Assembly (NCBI GenBank): GCA_946406115.1
Contig: OX291547.1
Coordinates: 13,893,001-13,957,000 of the forward strand
Source of the DNA: Apoda limacodes
Taxonomy: Eukaryota > Arthropoda > Insecta > Lepidoptera > Limacodidae
Length of the DNA: 64,000 nucleotides
Direction: 5' to 3'
Shown here: positions 23,796-34,979 of the stretch, piece after piece
Position numbering within the stretch: the first letter of the stretch is position 1
Layout: the number at the start of each line of letters is the position of its first letter
The notes under the pieces: generated by a model
Told to the model about the DNA's origin: nothing
What the model saw: the letters and a program-made list of their open reading frames with translations, nothing else
Databases searched by the model: none
Made by a program: the position numbers and the translations under genes

Positions 23796-24740
23796 TTACA
23801 GAGGTAAAGCGTGTGTACAATAACCATTAAGTATTTTTTTTTTAAATGTATTGGTTGACAGTTCCTTAATATGTCTCGGAAGCTTATTGTACTCTTTTAT
23901 GGCCATACAATAGCTATGTCTTGATAAATTATTTGTTTTATAAATAGGCATAACAAGTTGGTGTGTATTAAATTTTAATTGTGAGCTTTTCTTTTTAAAC
24001 AAATTTAAGTAAATCTTTACAAAGGTGCAAAATCCATCAATGTAGAGGCTAGGTAAACTTAGAATATTCAATTTTATAAATAAATGCTTACACGACCTAA
24101 AGGCCCCCACAAATCACTCTTATGCATTTTTTTTGCATTGGTAATAAATTTTCCGCGATATGCCATCAATGCAGTTTTTTGATCAACCACTGTTGATCTA
24201 CGAAGAACATACACAAATCTATTCATTTTTTACACAAATTATTTACTTGGGGTTTCTATAAAATCTGACTGTCTTAATCAAATCCCAGGAACTTGGTGTG
24301 AGTAGTTTAGTTTACAATACTTCCATTGTACGATATTTAGAGATCTTTATAACTACCATTTGCTTTTGAAATGTTTGCTTTTGAATTGTTTAAGTCAAGC
24401 TTTGTTTAATTATATAATTACGTTTTATTGTATTATTAATGTCTTTTTCATAATTACTTATGTCAGTGCACTTTATAGAAATAGATATTTAATCTACAAA
24501 TAATTTCACAAGATGATTTGTACTACTTGGGATGTCATTAATGTAAATAAAAATAGTAGGGGCCCAAGAATACTTCCTTGTGGCATGCTGGGATTACTGA
24601 GATAGGCTGATATTAAATTGTTTTCAACACCTTGAATACCATAACACTAACATTTAGCAGTGTTTTGTGACACACAAAATCGACAGCTTTGATAATATCA
24701 AAGAAAATAGTTATAAAGATAATAGTTGGTTCATGTCCTG
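23796..24740 (-). pseudogene. Decayed LINE reverse transcriptase in a DIP intron
   Basis: Read on the minus strand from 24740: IIKAVDFVCHKTLL (core motif A region), GMPQGSILGPLLFLF (motif B region), and a C-terminal open frame of 104 codons (24110-23796) with LFIKLNILSLPSLYIDG and MAIKEYNKLPRHIKEL. These match CR1/Jockey-type reverse transcriptases. Frameshifts separate the blocks and the YADD box is lost. It is an old insertion in the last intron of the host gene. Confidence 0.8.
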
Positions 24741-24951
24741 GCTCGAGGTTATACTTTTAACTGCATCATTGCTATGAAAATATTCATTTTTAATTGACGA
24801 TGAAGCCATGGATATGGCATTTGTGGTCTCAAACGCAGTAAGATTATTTCTGTGAATGAATGTATAGTTATGATAATGTATTTCTTGATTTTGTAAAAAA
24901 TTGTGTATGTTCTAGGACTTTATAAGTTAATAAAAGTTGTTCAATAATTAC

Positions 24952-25122
24952 CATATAGTCTTATTTTGCTCTCGACGTCACCAAGTGAGTTTTTGGCAAC
25001 ACATATGTAGCTTCCTAAGTCTTCCCTGCGGATATTCTTGATAGTCATAGACATTTCAGCTTCAAACATGGATTTTTGTCTAACAGCCATTTCGTAGTGG
25101 TCAGACATAATTATTAATTCAC
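24952..25122 (-). CDS. DIP/lachesin-like gene, exon for C-terminal half of Ig3
   Basis: Acceptor TTTTTACAG at 25131-25123, donor TATG|GTAATT at 24951. It encodes ELIIMSDHYEMAVRQKSMF and MTIKNIRREDLGSYICVAKN, ending in KIRLY. DLGSYIC holds the second Ig cysteine of domain 3 with the D-x-G-x-Y-x-C signature. The intron phase is 1 on both sides. The 171-bp length keeps the reading frame with its neighbours. Confidence 0.9.
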
Positions 25123-25910
25123 CTGTAAAAATGTTTGAACCTTTTACTGTCCAAATAGTTTCAACAGCATACTTAGTAACATAGTACAGTATTCTTTTCT
25201 AATATTGTTTTGCCAATGTTAATTATGCGTTTAGTTGTAAAAATAATATATGGATCGACAGCTTGCAACTTACAGCAATAAGATTAAACATTGTTCATTC
25301 CATATATGAAAAATCAACTGATTGTAATTGAATAGGCACTTTCATTCAGAAACTATTCGGAATCCTTCTTATAGGCGGTGACCGCAAAAAAGCCAACAAT
25401 TTATAAAAGGATGAAATTTACAGAAAAGCTAGTTCATCGAGGTAATCCAAAAAAACAACGGTTGTTATGGCAAGTGGGGCGTCATATAGAAGGGCTTTGT
25501 TTGCACATTCTAATTTTTTTTTAAATTTTTTACAAAATATGGTTTTTGACTTACTTATAGCCAAAAAAGTTATCTCCGACATTAGGAAGCTGAAAAATCT
25601 CAAATTAATCAGATTGATCGATAAATACATATTTTTAACAGGTATAATTAAAATTGAGTTCAAATTTAAAAGATTTATCCTCGTATTCCGCGATTAAACT
25701 CCTCTCTCCTGTTTCAGGTTCTGATTTGGCAACTCCAACGGGATTGGATTCAATGCCATTCTTAAAATTCTAAAAGTCCTAAAAATTTCAAAATGGTCAG
25801 CTCTTTTTGCAGTCGCTACCGCTTGGCTTATAGGTTCCGCATCAGTTAGAAATGACATAATTTGTGATTTGTTTTGAAATAATTTAAAATACAAAAAAGC
25901 AGTTACTTAC

Positions 25911-26030
25911 CAGGATCTTTGACCCAGTAGTTAATTGATTTAGGTGAGGATTCGACGTAGCATTCTAGTGTAACGTCAGTTCCTAAAGGCGCACCCACAA
26001 GTTGATTGGGCACTTGGATCACTGGATGAA
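25911..26030 (-). CDS. DIP/lachesin-like gene, exon for N-terminal half of Ig3
   Basis: The acceptor is a T-rich TTTTTTTGTGCAG at 26031-26043 and the donor is CCTG|GTAAGT at 25910. The encoded HPVIQVPNQLVGAPLGTDV is one of the most conserved stretches of DIP/lachesin proteins, followed by TLEC (first Ig3 cysteine) and SPKSINYWVKDPG (core tryptophan). NYWVKD rather than a more basic NYWxRE, and GAPLGTDV, point toward DIP-gamma-like members, but this is from memory. Confidence 0.92.
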
Positions 26031-26964
26031 CTGCACAAAAAATTATGTTAAAAAAAAATACTCTGTGATTCAAACTCCAGGAAATGATAAACCTAATCTT
26101 ATAAAGATATAAATTAAGATACAAAAATAGTAGATTTAGTGATTAGGTACGTAAATGAAGTTTACTGCAAACTTGAAAATATTACAAAAAAATTAAATAA
26201 AACGAATAGTTACGTTCTGGATTCAAAATAGCACCCTTGCCGTAAAACTACTTTGCTCGTTCGAAATACAATCTACTATTCATCGCCAATTTCGATTTCT
26301 CTATAAAGCATGACCGCATGAGCATATTGCTTTAGTCTATTGAATTATGTTATCAAAGAAAATTTTATATAAAAACCAAATTTAAATGATGCAACTTGAC
26401 AAATTAAGAAGGTTTCATTAGTTCCATAATAGTTTTTAAAATGAAATACCTTGTACCAGAAAAACTTTAGTCCTGCATGACAGGTAGTGAAATAATCGCT
26501 AACACTTCTTCTGACACAGTGTATATATGGTGGGCTTACAGGATTGATTGGTTAACGGTTACACATGGCAAGATTCTTGTCACTTCTTCTTCCTTAAGGC
26601 TTGTTTACGAAGAGACTGTGAGTTAGATAGTGTGAATTTGATGACAGGCTATTGTGAGAGAGCTGGACTTTTAAGGAAGTAGATTGTCTGTGTATGTGTG
26701 TATGAATATGTGTAGATATGTGTGCATGTATATTTAATGGACCCGCTTGCCAAGTTATTTTTAACTTTAAATTATTATCTATCATTTACGATACATAAAA
26801 AAATTAATTGGAAGAGAATCAGTGTCTAGAGAGGGTATAAAAGTTGTTAATAAATCTACCTCTACAAAATTCAACCCCCGTAGGTAATAATTGTATTTCA
26901 TGTTTTGGAATGACAAGGAGTCAGAAACTATGAGAATCTAAAGGATAACAAAATATTAACTTAC

Positions 26965-27093
26965 AGTGTACACTAATGTGGATCCTTTTACTGACCGTGG
27001 GCGGTACTCCATTACCCGCTATACACAAATATGTCCCCATTTCCGAACGTGATATCTTTGTCAACTTCAACACTTCACCTTGGTACGCTAATA
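26965..27093 (-). CDS. DIP/lachesin-like gene, exon for C-terminal half of Ig2
   Basis: It encodes GEVLKLTKISRSEMGTYLC and GNGVPPTVSKRIHISVH, a nearly invariant family signature that closes the second Ig domain. The donor CACT|GTAAGT at 26964 is strong. I chose the acceptor GGTCCACAG at 27102-27094 because it restores phase 1 from the previous exon and adds VLAYQ before GEV. An alternative AG nearer GEV (ACCAAG) also keeps frame but has a poor pyrimidine tract. The preceding intron is 26.2 kb because it contains the large retrotransposon. Confidence 0.9.
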
Positions 27094-27619
27094 CTGTGGA
27101 CCAATACATTAACCTGTGATTTACACTCTAAATAATGGGTCACATATTTGACATTTGAACTACACTAGTGTTACAAAAATTATGATGAATTGCTCTAGGC
27201 ACTAGGCATATGTGTAATTACCTACGAACTGCCTTTCACAATCGATGGCTACAAGGACAACAATTATTTTTATACATACAAATATGCTACAATATGGAGT
27301 TGTTTGAAAACTTTTACATTAAGTGTTAAGTGCTTCTGATAAAATAAACACAGTTGGTGCCAATTAATGCGTGGTAAGTAAATAAGTGGTATTTTTTTTC
27401 ATAATTTGGTCAGCAAGAAAAACCAGCTAAAAAATTATTTGAAGGATTCACTGGTCAACAAAAAAACAATTTTGCATGTAACAAAAAACTTTTGTATAGT
27501 TTTGTTTAGGACAAGGATATGAATAATATAAATAAAAAATAGAACTCTTCAAATACGAATAGTTTTTGTAAATTTTAGAATTTTTTAGTGTTTATAAACA
27601 AAAAGAAGTTATTCCGGTA

Positions 27620-27940
27620 CATTGCAACATTAATATAAAAGCAGCTTTATGTTTTTCGGCTATATTTTGCTTCAAGGACATATCGTTGTATTGTCCAACA
27701 GTAATCCGCTAGCATACGTGGACTCCACTTGCACTGATATCGTTTTTATATGGTAATTTCTTGGTGGAATCCTTCACTGTGTTCATCGCTGATGGCGACC
27801 AAAGGGTATGAGGCTTTCTCTAAGGGGATCTGGGCAGTAAGTTCGACAGACATGAAATCGCTAGCAATAAAGAGAGAAACGTTTGAAGTAACTAATGAAA
27901 TCGAGTATAAAGTAGAAAAACGTTTCCGTCTATAAAAAAA
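27620..27940 (-). pseudogene. Fossil of an uncharacterised transposon-associated ORF
   Basis: Minus-strand translation gives AISDEHSEGFHQEITI, a stop, then KRYQCKWSPRMLADYCWTIQ. It recalls a domain found in many arthropod and cnidarian repeat-derived proteins, with patterns like EEQGERFHQD and RYQGxWxxxMxADYCWxLxR. I know that domain only as an uncharacterised, transposon-linked sequence. The stop and frame decay upstream make this a relic. Confidence 0.65.
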
Positions 27941-29012
27941 AAATTTTTGTTATAGTTATTTTGAGGTTATTTTTTGTCTGTACAAAGTCTCAGTTTACAA
28001 ACAGTTTGTAAGGATTGAATATTTATGGTAACTATCTGCATTTAAACAAAGGAACAAATGTAGTTCCTGGGCCTCTAGCTCTCCTCTAGCTAAGTAAGAA
28101 AAACAAAAACAACGAAAACGATGATAGAAACGTCAGTTTTCGATCAAGTACATAAGTTGCACATTACTTGGCGACGTACTATATTAAAGATAACTTCTTT
28201 ACTCGGTCGGGTATCAGCGTTTCTATGAACGCTATCGCTTTTGAACCCTATGTGAAAAAGAATATAATAAATGAAACAAAGTTAGCCACTAAATTGAGCT
28301 TTTGCAGTGAAGGTTATTTCAGTTGTAGAAATGTATAGTTCTAAAACTTGCACATCAACGACAACGAAGGAACAATGTTGCAACATGTCATGAGAGCAAA
28401 GTTTTAAGGTATGATAGGAAAAGTTTCCTTTTAAAATAGATAAGACAATATATCGTTAACAACCCATGATTGTTCTTTAAAGTCAAGGAAAGTTGACGCG
28501 CATTAGATCACCAATTTAATAATTTATCTGTAAAATGTAAAATAAAACTCTTTTTCTAGTTTATGAAATATCGTCGTTTACTTAAATAACTAGTTATTTT
28601 TCCTCGTCAGAGTTGTAGTGGACCCAAGCCTTTAATAGAGAGTTGTAGCAATCCGGACCCCACGACACGGTGTTGATTTGCTAAATTAAGTCTTAAGAGA
28701 ACAGGTAAATTAAAGAAAATGGGATTCATTAATAATAAATATAAATTAGATCAATCACCTTCGTAATTCATACCAATCGAATACTATCGAGATCGATGAA
28801 ACATTAAGTGAGTGAGTGGCCCGGATGTCCTCACCGGTCTTAGATTAATATATTTATATCTACGCCATAAGGCGTAAATCGCAGTGGGATCCTAAAATCA
28901 TCAACACAAAGAAAAATAATTACTCGTTAAATACGACCGATTCGTAAAGTAGCAGATAACCAGGAGGTTAAAATATATGGAGAATATCGATCGATTATTT
29001 TCAGTTAATTGT

Positions 29013-29020
29013 TATAAATA
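29013..29020 (+). promoter_or_regulatory. TATA box of the 5' LTR
   Basis: TATAAATA at 29013-29020 is followed about 25-35 bp later by GAGAGGGATAGTAGAGTAGG in a region that turns GC-richer. It is the best candidate for the retrotransposon core promoter. AATAAA at 29250-29255 could serve as the polyadenylation signal in the 3' copy. Confidence 0.5.
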
Positions 29021-29495
29021 TCGTAGGGTGCGAGAGGGATAGTAGAGTAGGCTCCGCGCCGCTTACGACGAGCCTTCAATGTGTAAATTAATCGAAGCTG
29101 TATAATCGAGTCACAAAGAAGCGGAGAAACTAGTTCGGCAGGTAAAGAGTTTAGTAGAATCGGGTGACGATTTCGATATGATTGTTCGATTATTACTATA
29201 AAGTAACTGGCCACTAAAATGCGAAGCACGTGGGTACACGTGGAAGTAAAATAAAGAAGAAATTAACTGGCGCCACAATCCCTAGACACGCCACGTGTTC
29301 AGGCCGCGTCTATCGGGGGGGAGGGGAGAACGGTTATAAGCGATAGGCGTCAGTTGCGGCACCCTTTTCCACTGTCGTCGTACCGAGAGGCTGGCCGTGC
29401 TCGAGATTCCTGAGGAAGCGGGGAGGACAGGACGAACAAAGATTTGAAGAAATTTAATACCGACGCCGTGCACGTTTCGCCTACATCAAATATCA

Positions 29496-29501
29496 GTAAG
29501 T
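29496..29501 (+). promoter_or_regulatory. Candidate 5' splice site in the LTR
   Basis: ATCA|GTAAGTG fits the donor consensus well and lies about 450 bp after the predicted start of transcription. With the acceptor at 40876 it would remove an 11.4-kb leader. It is inferred only from the motif. Confidence 0.35.
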
Positions 29502-29956
29502 GTCTTTTGTGAGAACTGAGGCTAGCAATGTCAACTTATTATTGATGGGTTTGTACTATGGGGCTTTGTGAGGGACTTCCTTTATACCATGGCGTAAGGA
29601 CTGTGTAAGGGACCGTGTAAGATGCCACCTTGGTTAAAGTGAAGGGTTGGTTGGGGAAAATTGAAAGTGGTTGACTTTTTGGTTGGGATTCTAGTTGTAA
29701 ATTTGGAGTAGAGAAGGGAAAAACCCTTGCTTATTAAAAATGCAGAGGTAGTTTGTTGACATTGTTGGCTATGTACTCTTAAAGGAAAAGAGATTGCCGA
29801 TTTCTGCAGAAAATTTAGTGGAGAAAAGGGCTCCTGCCGGGATCGGCGTCTCTTAACATGATGTTGTAAATTTTGTGATACTTTGTGGGAAGAAACCCCG
29901 TAATTAGGCTCTGATCTGATTAGTTAAGAAATCGTTTAAGATTAGGGTTAAGGTCA

Positions 29957-30540
29957 GGCAACCCTTGTGTAAATCCTGTCCTGTGTATATGTATATCTTA
30001 TTGATGAAAGCCCTACGCAAGTCCTAAGCATCGACTTCGCGCTTTGATCGGACTCGAGGTGACGGGGCATGCTTACATGACTTGGCAGGCAACCCTTGTG
30101 TAAATCCTGTCCTGTGTATATGTATATCTTATTGATGAAAGCCCTACGCAAGTCCTGAGCATCGACTTCGCGCTTTGATCGGACTCGAGGTGACGGGGCA
30201 TGCTTACATGACTTGGCAGGCAACCCTTGTGTAAATCCTGTCCTGTGTATATGTATATCTTATTGATGAAAGCCCTACGCAAGTCCTGAGCATCGACTTC
30301 GCGCTTTGATCGGACTCGAGGTGACGGGGCATGCTTACATGACTTGGCAGGCAACCCTTGTGTAAATCCTGTCCTGTGTATATGTATATCTTATTGATGA
30401 AAGCCCTACGCAAGTCCTGAGCATCGACTTCGCGCTTTGATCGGACTCGAGGTGACGGGGCATGCTTACATGACTTGGCAGGCAACCCTTGTGTGAATCC
30501 TGTCCTGTGTATATGTATCTTCATTGATGAAAATCCTACA
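29957..30540 (+). repeat. 131-bp tandem repeat in 5' LTR
   Basis: Units start GGCAACCCTTGTGTAAATCC at 29957, 30088, 30219, 30350 and 30481, a period of exactly 131 bp. Four are full and the last is partial and diverged. The first differs from the others by one seen base (CCTAAGC against CCTGAGC). Because 131 is not a multiple of three, a minus-strand frame runs through the units in all three registers, so the overlapping small ORFs here are by-products and not genes. Confidence 0.95.
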
Positions 30541-32999
30541 CGCTTTGGTAGACGCTCATTAGAATGGTACAGTTATGTTACATGTAATTGATGGTTATGT
30601 TAATGATATCTCTATATCCGCTACTTACTATCTCAATCATTTTAGTCCCGATGTCTTGTTGCGTTGCGGTATGGGTGACCCCCAAAGCAAGCAGACCCTT
30701 GGTAGATAGAGGTAGGTGAGGACGGGGCAATCACAGTAGGGGTTCTTCAAGCGGGGTCTGGCTTGTTATAAGATTAGGGAAGATTGGGGCTTGATGTTAG
30801 AGACATACTAGGATAACTGCAGGCTTCAGGAATCTAAGGGTGTGAGGGGGCTGATAAAACCTAAATCTGGGTTGGCTCCAGTTCCACCCTTCACCGGCGT
30901 CGAGTGGGGAAGCTGAACTGTTAGATGCCGTTTAGGTAATGGGTGGCTAAAATTTAATGTGGGATTTTTAACCCAATCTCCTTAAGGAATCCATAGATAA
31001 ATAGTACCTCCACTCCACCCATTATTGCGACGGATAGATTTGGAAAGCTAAGTATTATTGTGTTCATATTTAAATATTTGTTTCCTGTGTAAAAATAAAC
31101 GTAAACCTCATATGTTTTTCAGAGCCGCGACATTAATCTAGAGAGTCTAATTTTTAATTAGACTATCTAAGCTTTATTTTATTGCTTTATACTGTTTAAT
31201 TTATGTTTTGACTAAGCCATTTAAGATAAAGATGACAGAACTTCAACATTGACCAAACTTTATTAACAGGCTATGAGGTGACGTTAGTGGGTCAGGATTT
31301 GTTCTATTCTTCGCCATGAATCACCCCGTTGAAGACGTATTAGTATAATCATACACAATTCTCTACTAACTGATGAGGCTCTGAATTGTTGTATGGAAAG
31401 CCGAAACGTTAAGTTCTAAACACTCAGAAAGGGCTAACCCTTACTTGATCTGGCTAATGCGCCGGGTCCTGAGTGTGGATATGTCTTCCTTACAATCCAC
31501 CTTAAACATATTTATTGTGTGTCAAACTAGGTGTTCTGTCGCCTTAATTACTCTGATGAACAATTCACCACTTAACCATGTGCGTAATCGCACACCTATT
31601 TTATTATTTCTTGTGAACTTAGCTTGCACGGCATATGTTTCGGGCGAGTATAGCTTCTCCGGACTAGCGGCTATTTAAACTTAAGGAGCCTCGGGTTCGA
31701 ACCGACCGATCGTAGGTTATATTCAAATAATAACGAGATGGTCCCTTTAGTTCCGTAGTTAGTCATAGTAGTAAGGATAAATACATGGTCGTCTGGTTGT
31801 TTGCCACCTCCGCAGCGTTATAAATGTAGGAGTTGGCGGGGAGCACTACTTACCTATCCTAAAGAACAGTTTAAGGCACGGTGTACGAAGGATAAAGGTT
31901 ATCTATTAACTCAATTACTAAATGACAGGAGGGCGAAGCCACAAGGTAAGCTAGTTTGATTAAACCTATCTACGAGTCTGTCAGGAGTTGGTCGTTATAT
32001 ACCTTCCTTGTTAAAGGTTCCAAGACGTCAGTCAGATAATAAGTACGATACAATTGACAACCGCTTAAGGCCAGACGGTACCCTAGGCCCTTAAGGCTAT
32101 TCAAATTCAAGTTATACATAATTAATTTTCAATATTCATTTTAGCGATCAAGTAGGAACAACCTAGTGTATGAGTTAGGCGAGCGTTAGGTTTTGTCTCA
32201 ATTTTATAGTTTTGTTTTCATAAACTTTATATTCTAGTGTAGATAATCGCCATAGCTTGTAACCATAAACTCAATTTTAGATCTAAGAACGAAATTCGTA
32301 CTGACCGGGTCGCGAGATACTAAACCAAAACCGAACCAACGTAAATTAGTCGAAGGAAGGTCGAGTAACACGATTAGACTCTGTACCTGCGCAGAAGACT
32401 AAAATGTGAACTCTGCGCACCCACGTGACCACGAGACGCCAGCTGGGCACTTCGACGCACAGGCAAATGTATGGAAAGTCTGACCGGTTAGTCTTTAATT
32501 GGCCGAAGGGATAATTCGGTGGCGGGCCCAATAATTCTGAATAGAACAACTTACGAACCCTTAAGGAATGGTTGTATATGTGAATTTTCCTGGATGATTC
32601 CCAGTTAGGGTTACCCGTAAACGACCTGGAAACTAGGATTGGTAGATTTAGATAGACTTCCATACTAAATCGTCCGCCCTTAGCGCCCTCTATAAGACCT
32701 CCTCAATATCTCCATTATTAGACAGTTAGCTAAGATATCGATCGACCGAGTAATTCCACGATTATTACACAGATGGCGTGAGTTTCAGTGGTAAAATAAT
32801 AATCATGAATGTATGTGGATTTCTGGATACCTACGGTTAGGACTATGTTATAACTTTATTTAAAGGGTAGGCTGTAGATGTATTTCAGGGTTACATTTAC
32901 TTCTAATTTGTTAGTTTGTCTTTACGGCGATTCTACATATATTATTATAAGATTAGATTAGAAGAGAAGCTAGTAAGGATAGTGGTAGTCTTTTTATAT

Positions 33000-33780
33000 A
33001 CTTAGATTGCCTTTGGGGTGGCTTCTCGAATACCATTACGACTTTATAATTTCACTTAGGGGTTGTTAACGGGTTGTCAACAGGCTCTTTATGCAATTAC
33101 TAAACTTATCGGTCAGTCTGTGGTGCATTCTTAAGTGTTATTGAGAGGGTTGTGTAATTTACGTAAGGGCCAGGCCGCGAGTATATTCGTTTTTATCTAT
33201 ATATATATTCAATCTGTTAGTTCATCCGTATGGTGACCTTTCATATTACATTACAGTTTTATAACTTCGCTTAAGAGATCGATAGCTAGTCTACTAATAA
33301 TTTATCTATGTACTTAATAGGTCCGCTTGTCTCCCTAATGCCTTATATATGTTGTTATTAGTTCCGACCTTCACTTAAGCGCAAGCTAGAGAACTGGTGA
33401 CAGGTTAGTTGTGTAGGTTATAGGTTAATTAAGGGATCAATAGCGTACCTGCTAATAATTTATTTAGTTATTAAATAGGTCTGTCTGTCTCTTAAATGAT
33501 TTTGTTATATTATAAGTGTATAAATTTAGTTAAGGGGAAGCCAGTGAGCTTATTAGTGGTTAGTACTTTCATATGTCTAAGGGTTCTTCCTTTTAAGGTG
33601 ATTTTCCTACATTACTATGAGGTTACAAGTTTACTTAAGGGCAAGATAACTAGTGTATCGATGGACTACTTACCGTTTAAGAGTTCTCCTTTAAGGCGAT
33701 TTCATACATTACTATAGGATTACGACTTCACTTAAGGGGTATGCGGTCATAGTCGTTATAACTTCAAGGCCTATCGTGTT
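33000..33780 (+). repeat. Diverged repeat array in 5' LTR
   Basis: A motif like TACATTACTATAGGATTACG then ACTTCACTTAAGGG recurs in decayed form, with CTTAAG-type cores near 33053, 33264, 33373, 33528, 33634 and 33732, roughly 100-110 bp apart. It is a much older array than the 131-bp one. The same array is present at about 50047-50827. Confidence 0.6.
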
Positions 33781-34628
33781 CGAGGGGTAACCGTGTTATT
33801 ACGAGACATGTTCGGAGTTGTAAGGAGGTAGCTAGGCTGGTGAATAGGGTGACTTAGGCTAGGGTACTTCGACTACGTTAGGATAATAAATCGCATATAT
33901 TTTAATCTGAAACTCGCATTTAGTAATTTAAATTCTGGTCTAATGCTAATCAGGACTTAGTGGTTCTGCGGTTAAGGATTAGTTATAGGCCATTGCTTTT
34001 AATGTAGGTATAATGTAAAATTAGGGTTTTGATTTTGTTCTTTCACACCTGGGACTGATTGAATCCATACCTTTTAGGATCTGGGGTTATTATCGGTCAC
34101 AACGAGGGGTCCAAATAGACGATTACGCCATTAGACGATCACAGCCAAATAAAATATTAGCTTTCTTTAATAATAACATTAACGGTTACAAAATACTATT
34201 AACATTTCTTTATAATAATAGAGACAACAATAATATGTTAGAATTACACATGTCTTCACGTATTCAAATTGGCGAGTACGTCGGTATACTCCACGTGAGT
34301 TCAAATTTATAATTTTATTATTTTTATAAACGGGGGGGGTTTCTACATTATGTGTTGCCGTTACCAGGATAGGATAAAGAACTAAAGGAGGCTTGTAAAA
34401 GCCTACATTTTGTTGTCGTACAACGGATGGGAGGTCATTAAAATGGATTCCAGAAGAACAGGGGTGACAGAATGAGAAGTAAGGTACATACCTAAGCTTT
34501 CACTTTAGTAAAGGTAGACGGAGACCAACGTTATATTGGATCCCAAGGCTAGCCAGCAGGCAGAAATACACAAAGATACTGAGATTAAGGTATGTTTAAT
34601 AAAAGAAAATCAAAAAATCAAAATGTTA

Positions 34629-34979
34629 TTAAACCTGGGGACGGAGGTATTTAGGTAGTCGCACCACTCCCCGGTGATGTCCACCATTCTTTTTGCGACG
34701 ACCTCGACGCTTCCGTCGTTTCCTCTTCTCTTGCGGTGCGGATTCCGGTGGCGGTGGCCTACCCTCGGCGTTGTGGTCAGGAGACGCATTGTGATCGACA
34801 GGAAGGTCACCGGGATTGACCACGCTGGAACACGTTGGAAAAGAAGGAGCGGAGACTCCGCCTGGGACATCGAGAACGTGGCGGATAACGCCACTGGACA
34901 TAATAATAAGCTCGGAGGGCCTCCCCTCTACGACCAGACGAGAGCCGGTCTTCGAATACTCCCCTCGGGTCCGGGCCAT
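34629..34979 (-). CDS. Antisense ORF with arginine-rich motif, unknown function
   Basis: A 116-codon frame on the minus strand starts CAAATGGCC. The protein is proline-rich and disordered in the middle (EGRPPPPESAPQ) and then carries KRKRRKRRGRRKKN at about residues 84-97, a strongly basic run like nuclear or RNA-binding arginine-rich motifs. I do not recognise it. The region is GC-richer than its surroundings, and two other frames (34674-35132 plus strand, 34610-34894 minus strand) are also open, so it may be a chance ORF. No promoter is evident. Confidence 0.3.
   Translation of the reverse strand: MARTRGEYSKTGSRLVVEGRPSELIIMSSGVIRHVLDVPGGVSAPSFPTCSSVVNPGDLPVDHNASPDHNAEGRPPPPESAPQEKRKRRKRRGRRKKNGGHHRGVVRLPKYLRPQV

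Larger units (their letters stand above)
28614..34347 (+). repeat. 5' LTR, 5,734 bp
   Basis: Identical to the 3' LTR wherever compared (constant offset 17,047). It holds in order a TATA box at 29013, a GC-richer stretch, a donor-like site at 29496, the 131-bp tandem repeat at 29957, a long AT-rich part with no convincing ORF, and a decayed repeat array at about 33000-33780. If transcription starts about 30 bp after the TATA box, U3 is only about 430 bp and nearly all of the LTR is R plus U5. No tRNA-primer site with the usual TGG start is visible directly after 34347; the following bases read TTATGTGTTGCCGTTACCAG. Confidence 0.95.

Noticed and set aside
29266..29285. TGGCGCCACAATCCC in the LTR as a primer-binding site
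   Set aside because: It lies inside both LTRs, far from the LTR/leader border, so it cannot prime minus-strand DNA in the usual way.
29005..33717. Small ORFs inside the LTR (and their identical partners at 46052-50764)
   Set aside because: They are short, lack domains, and those over the 131-bp array are by-products of the repeat. Identity between the two sets reflects LTR identity and not gene conservation.
34348..34370. Primer-binding site directly after the 5' LTR
   Set aside because: The bases do not start with TGG, and only weakly resemble a tRNA-Arg-type site by eye. A tRNA 3'-end search is needed before calling it.
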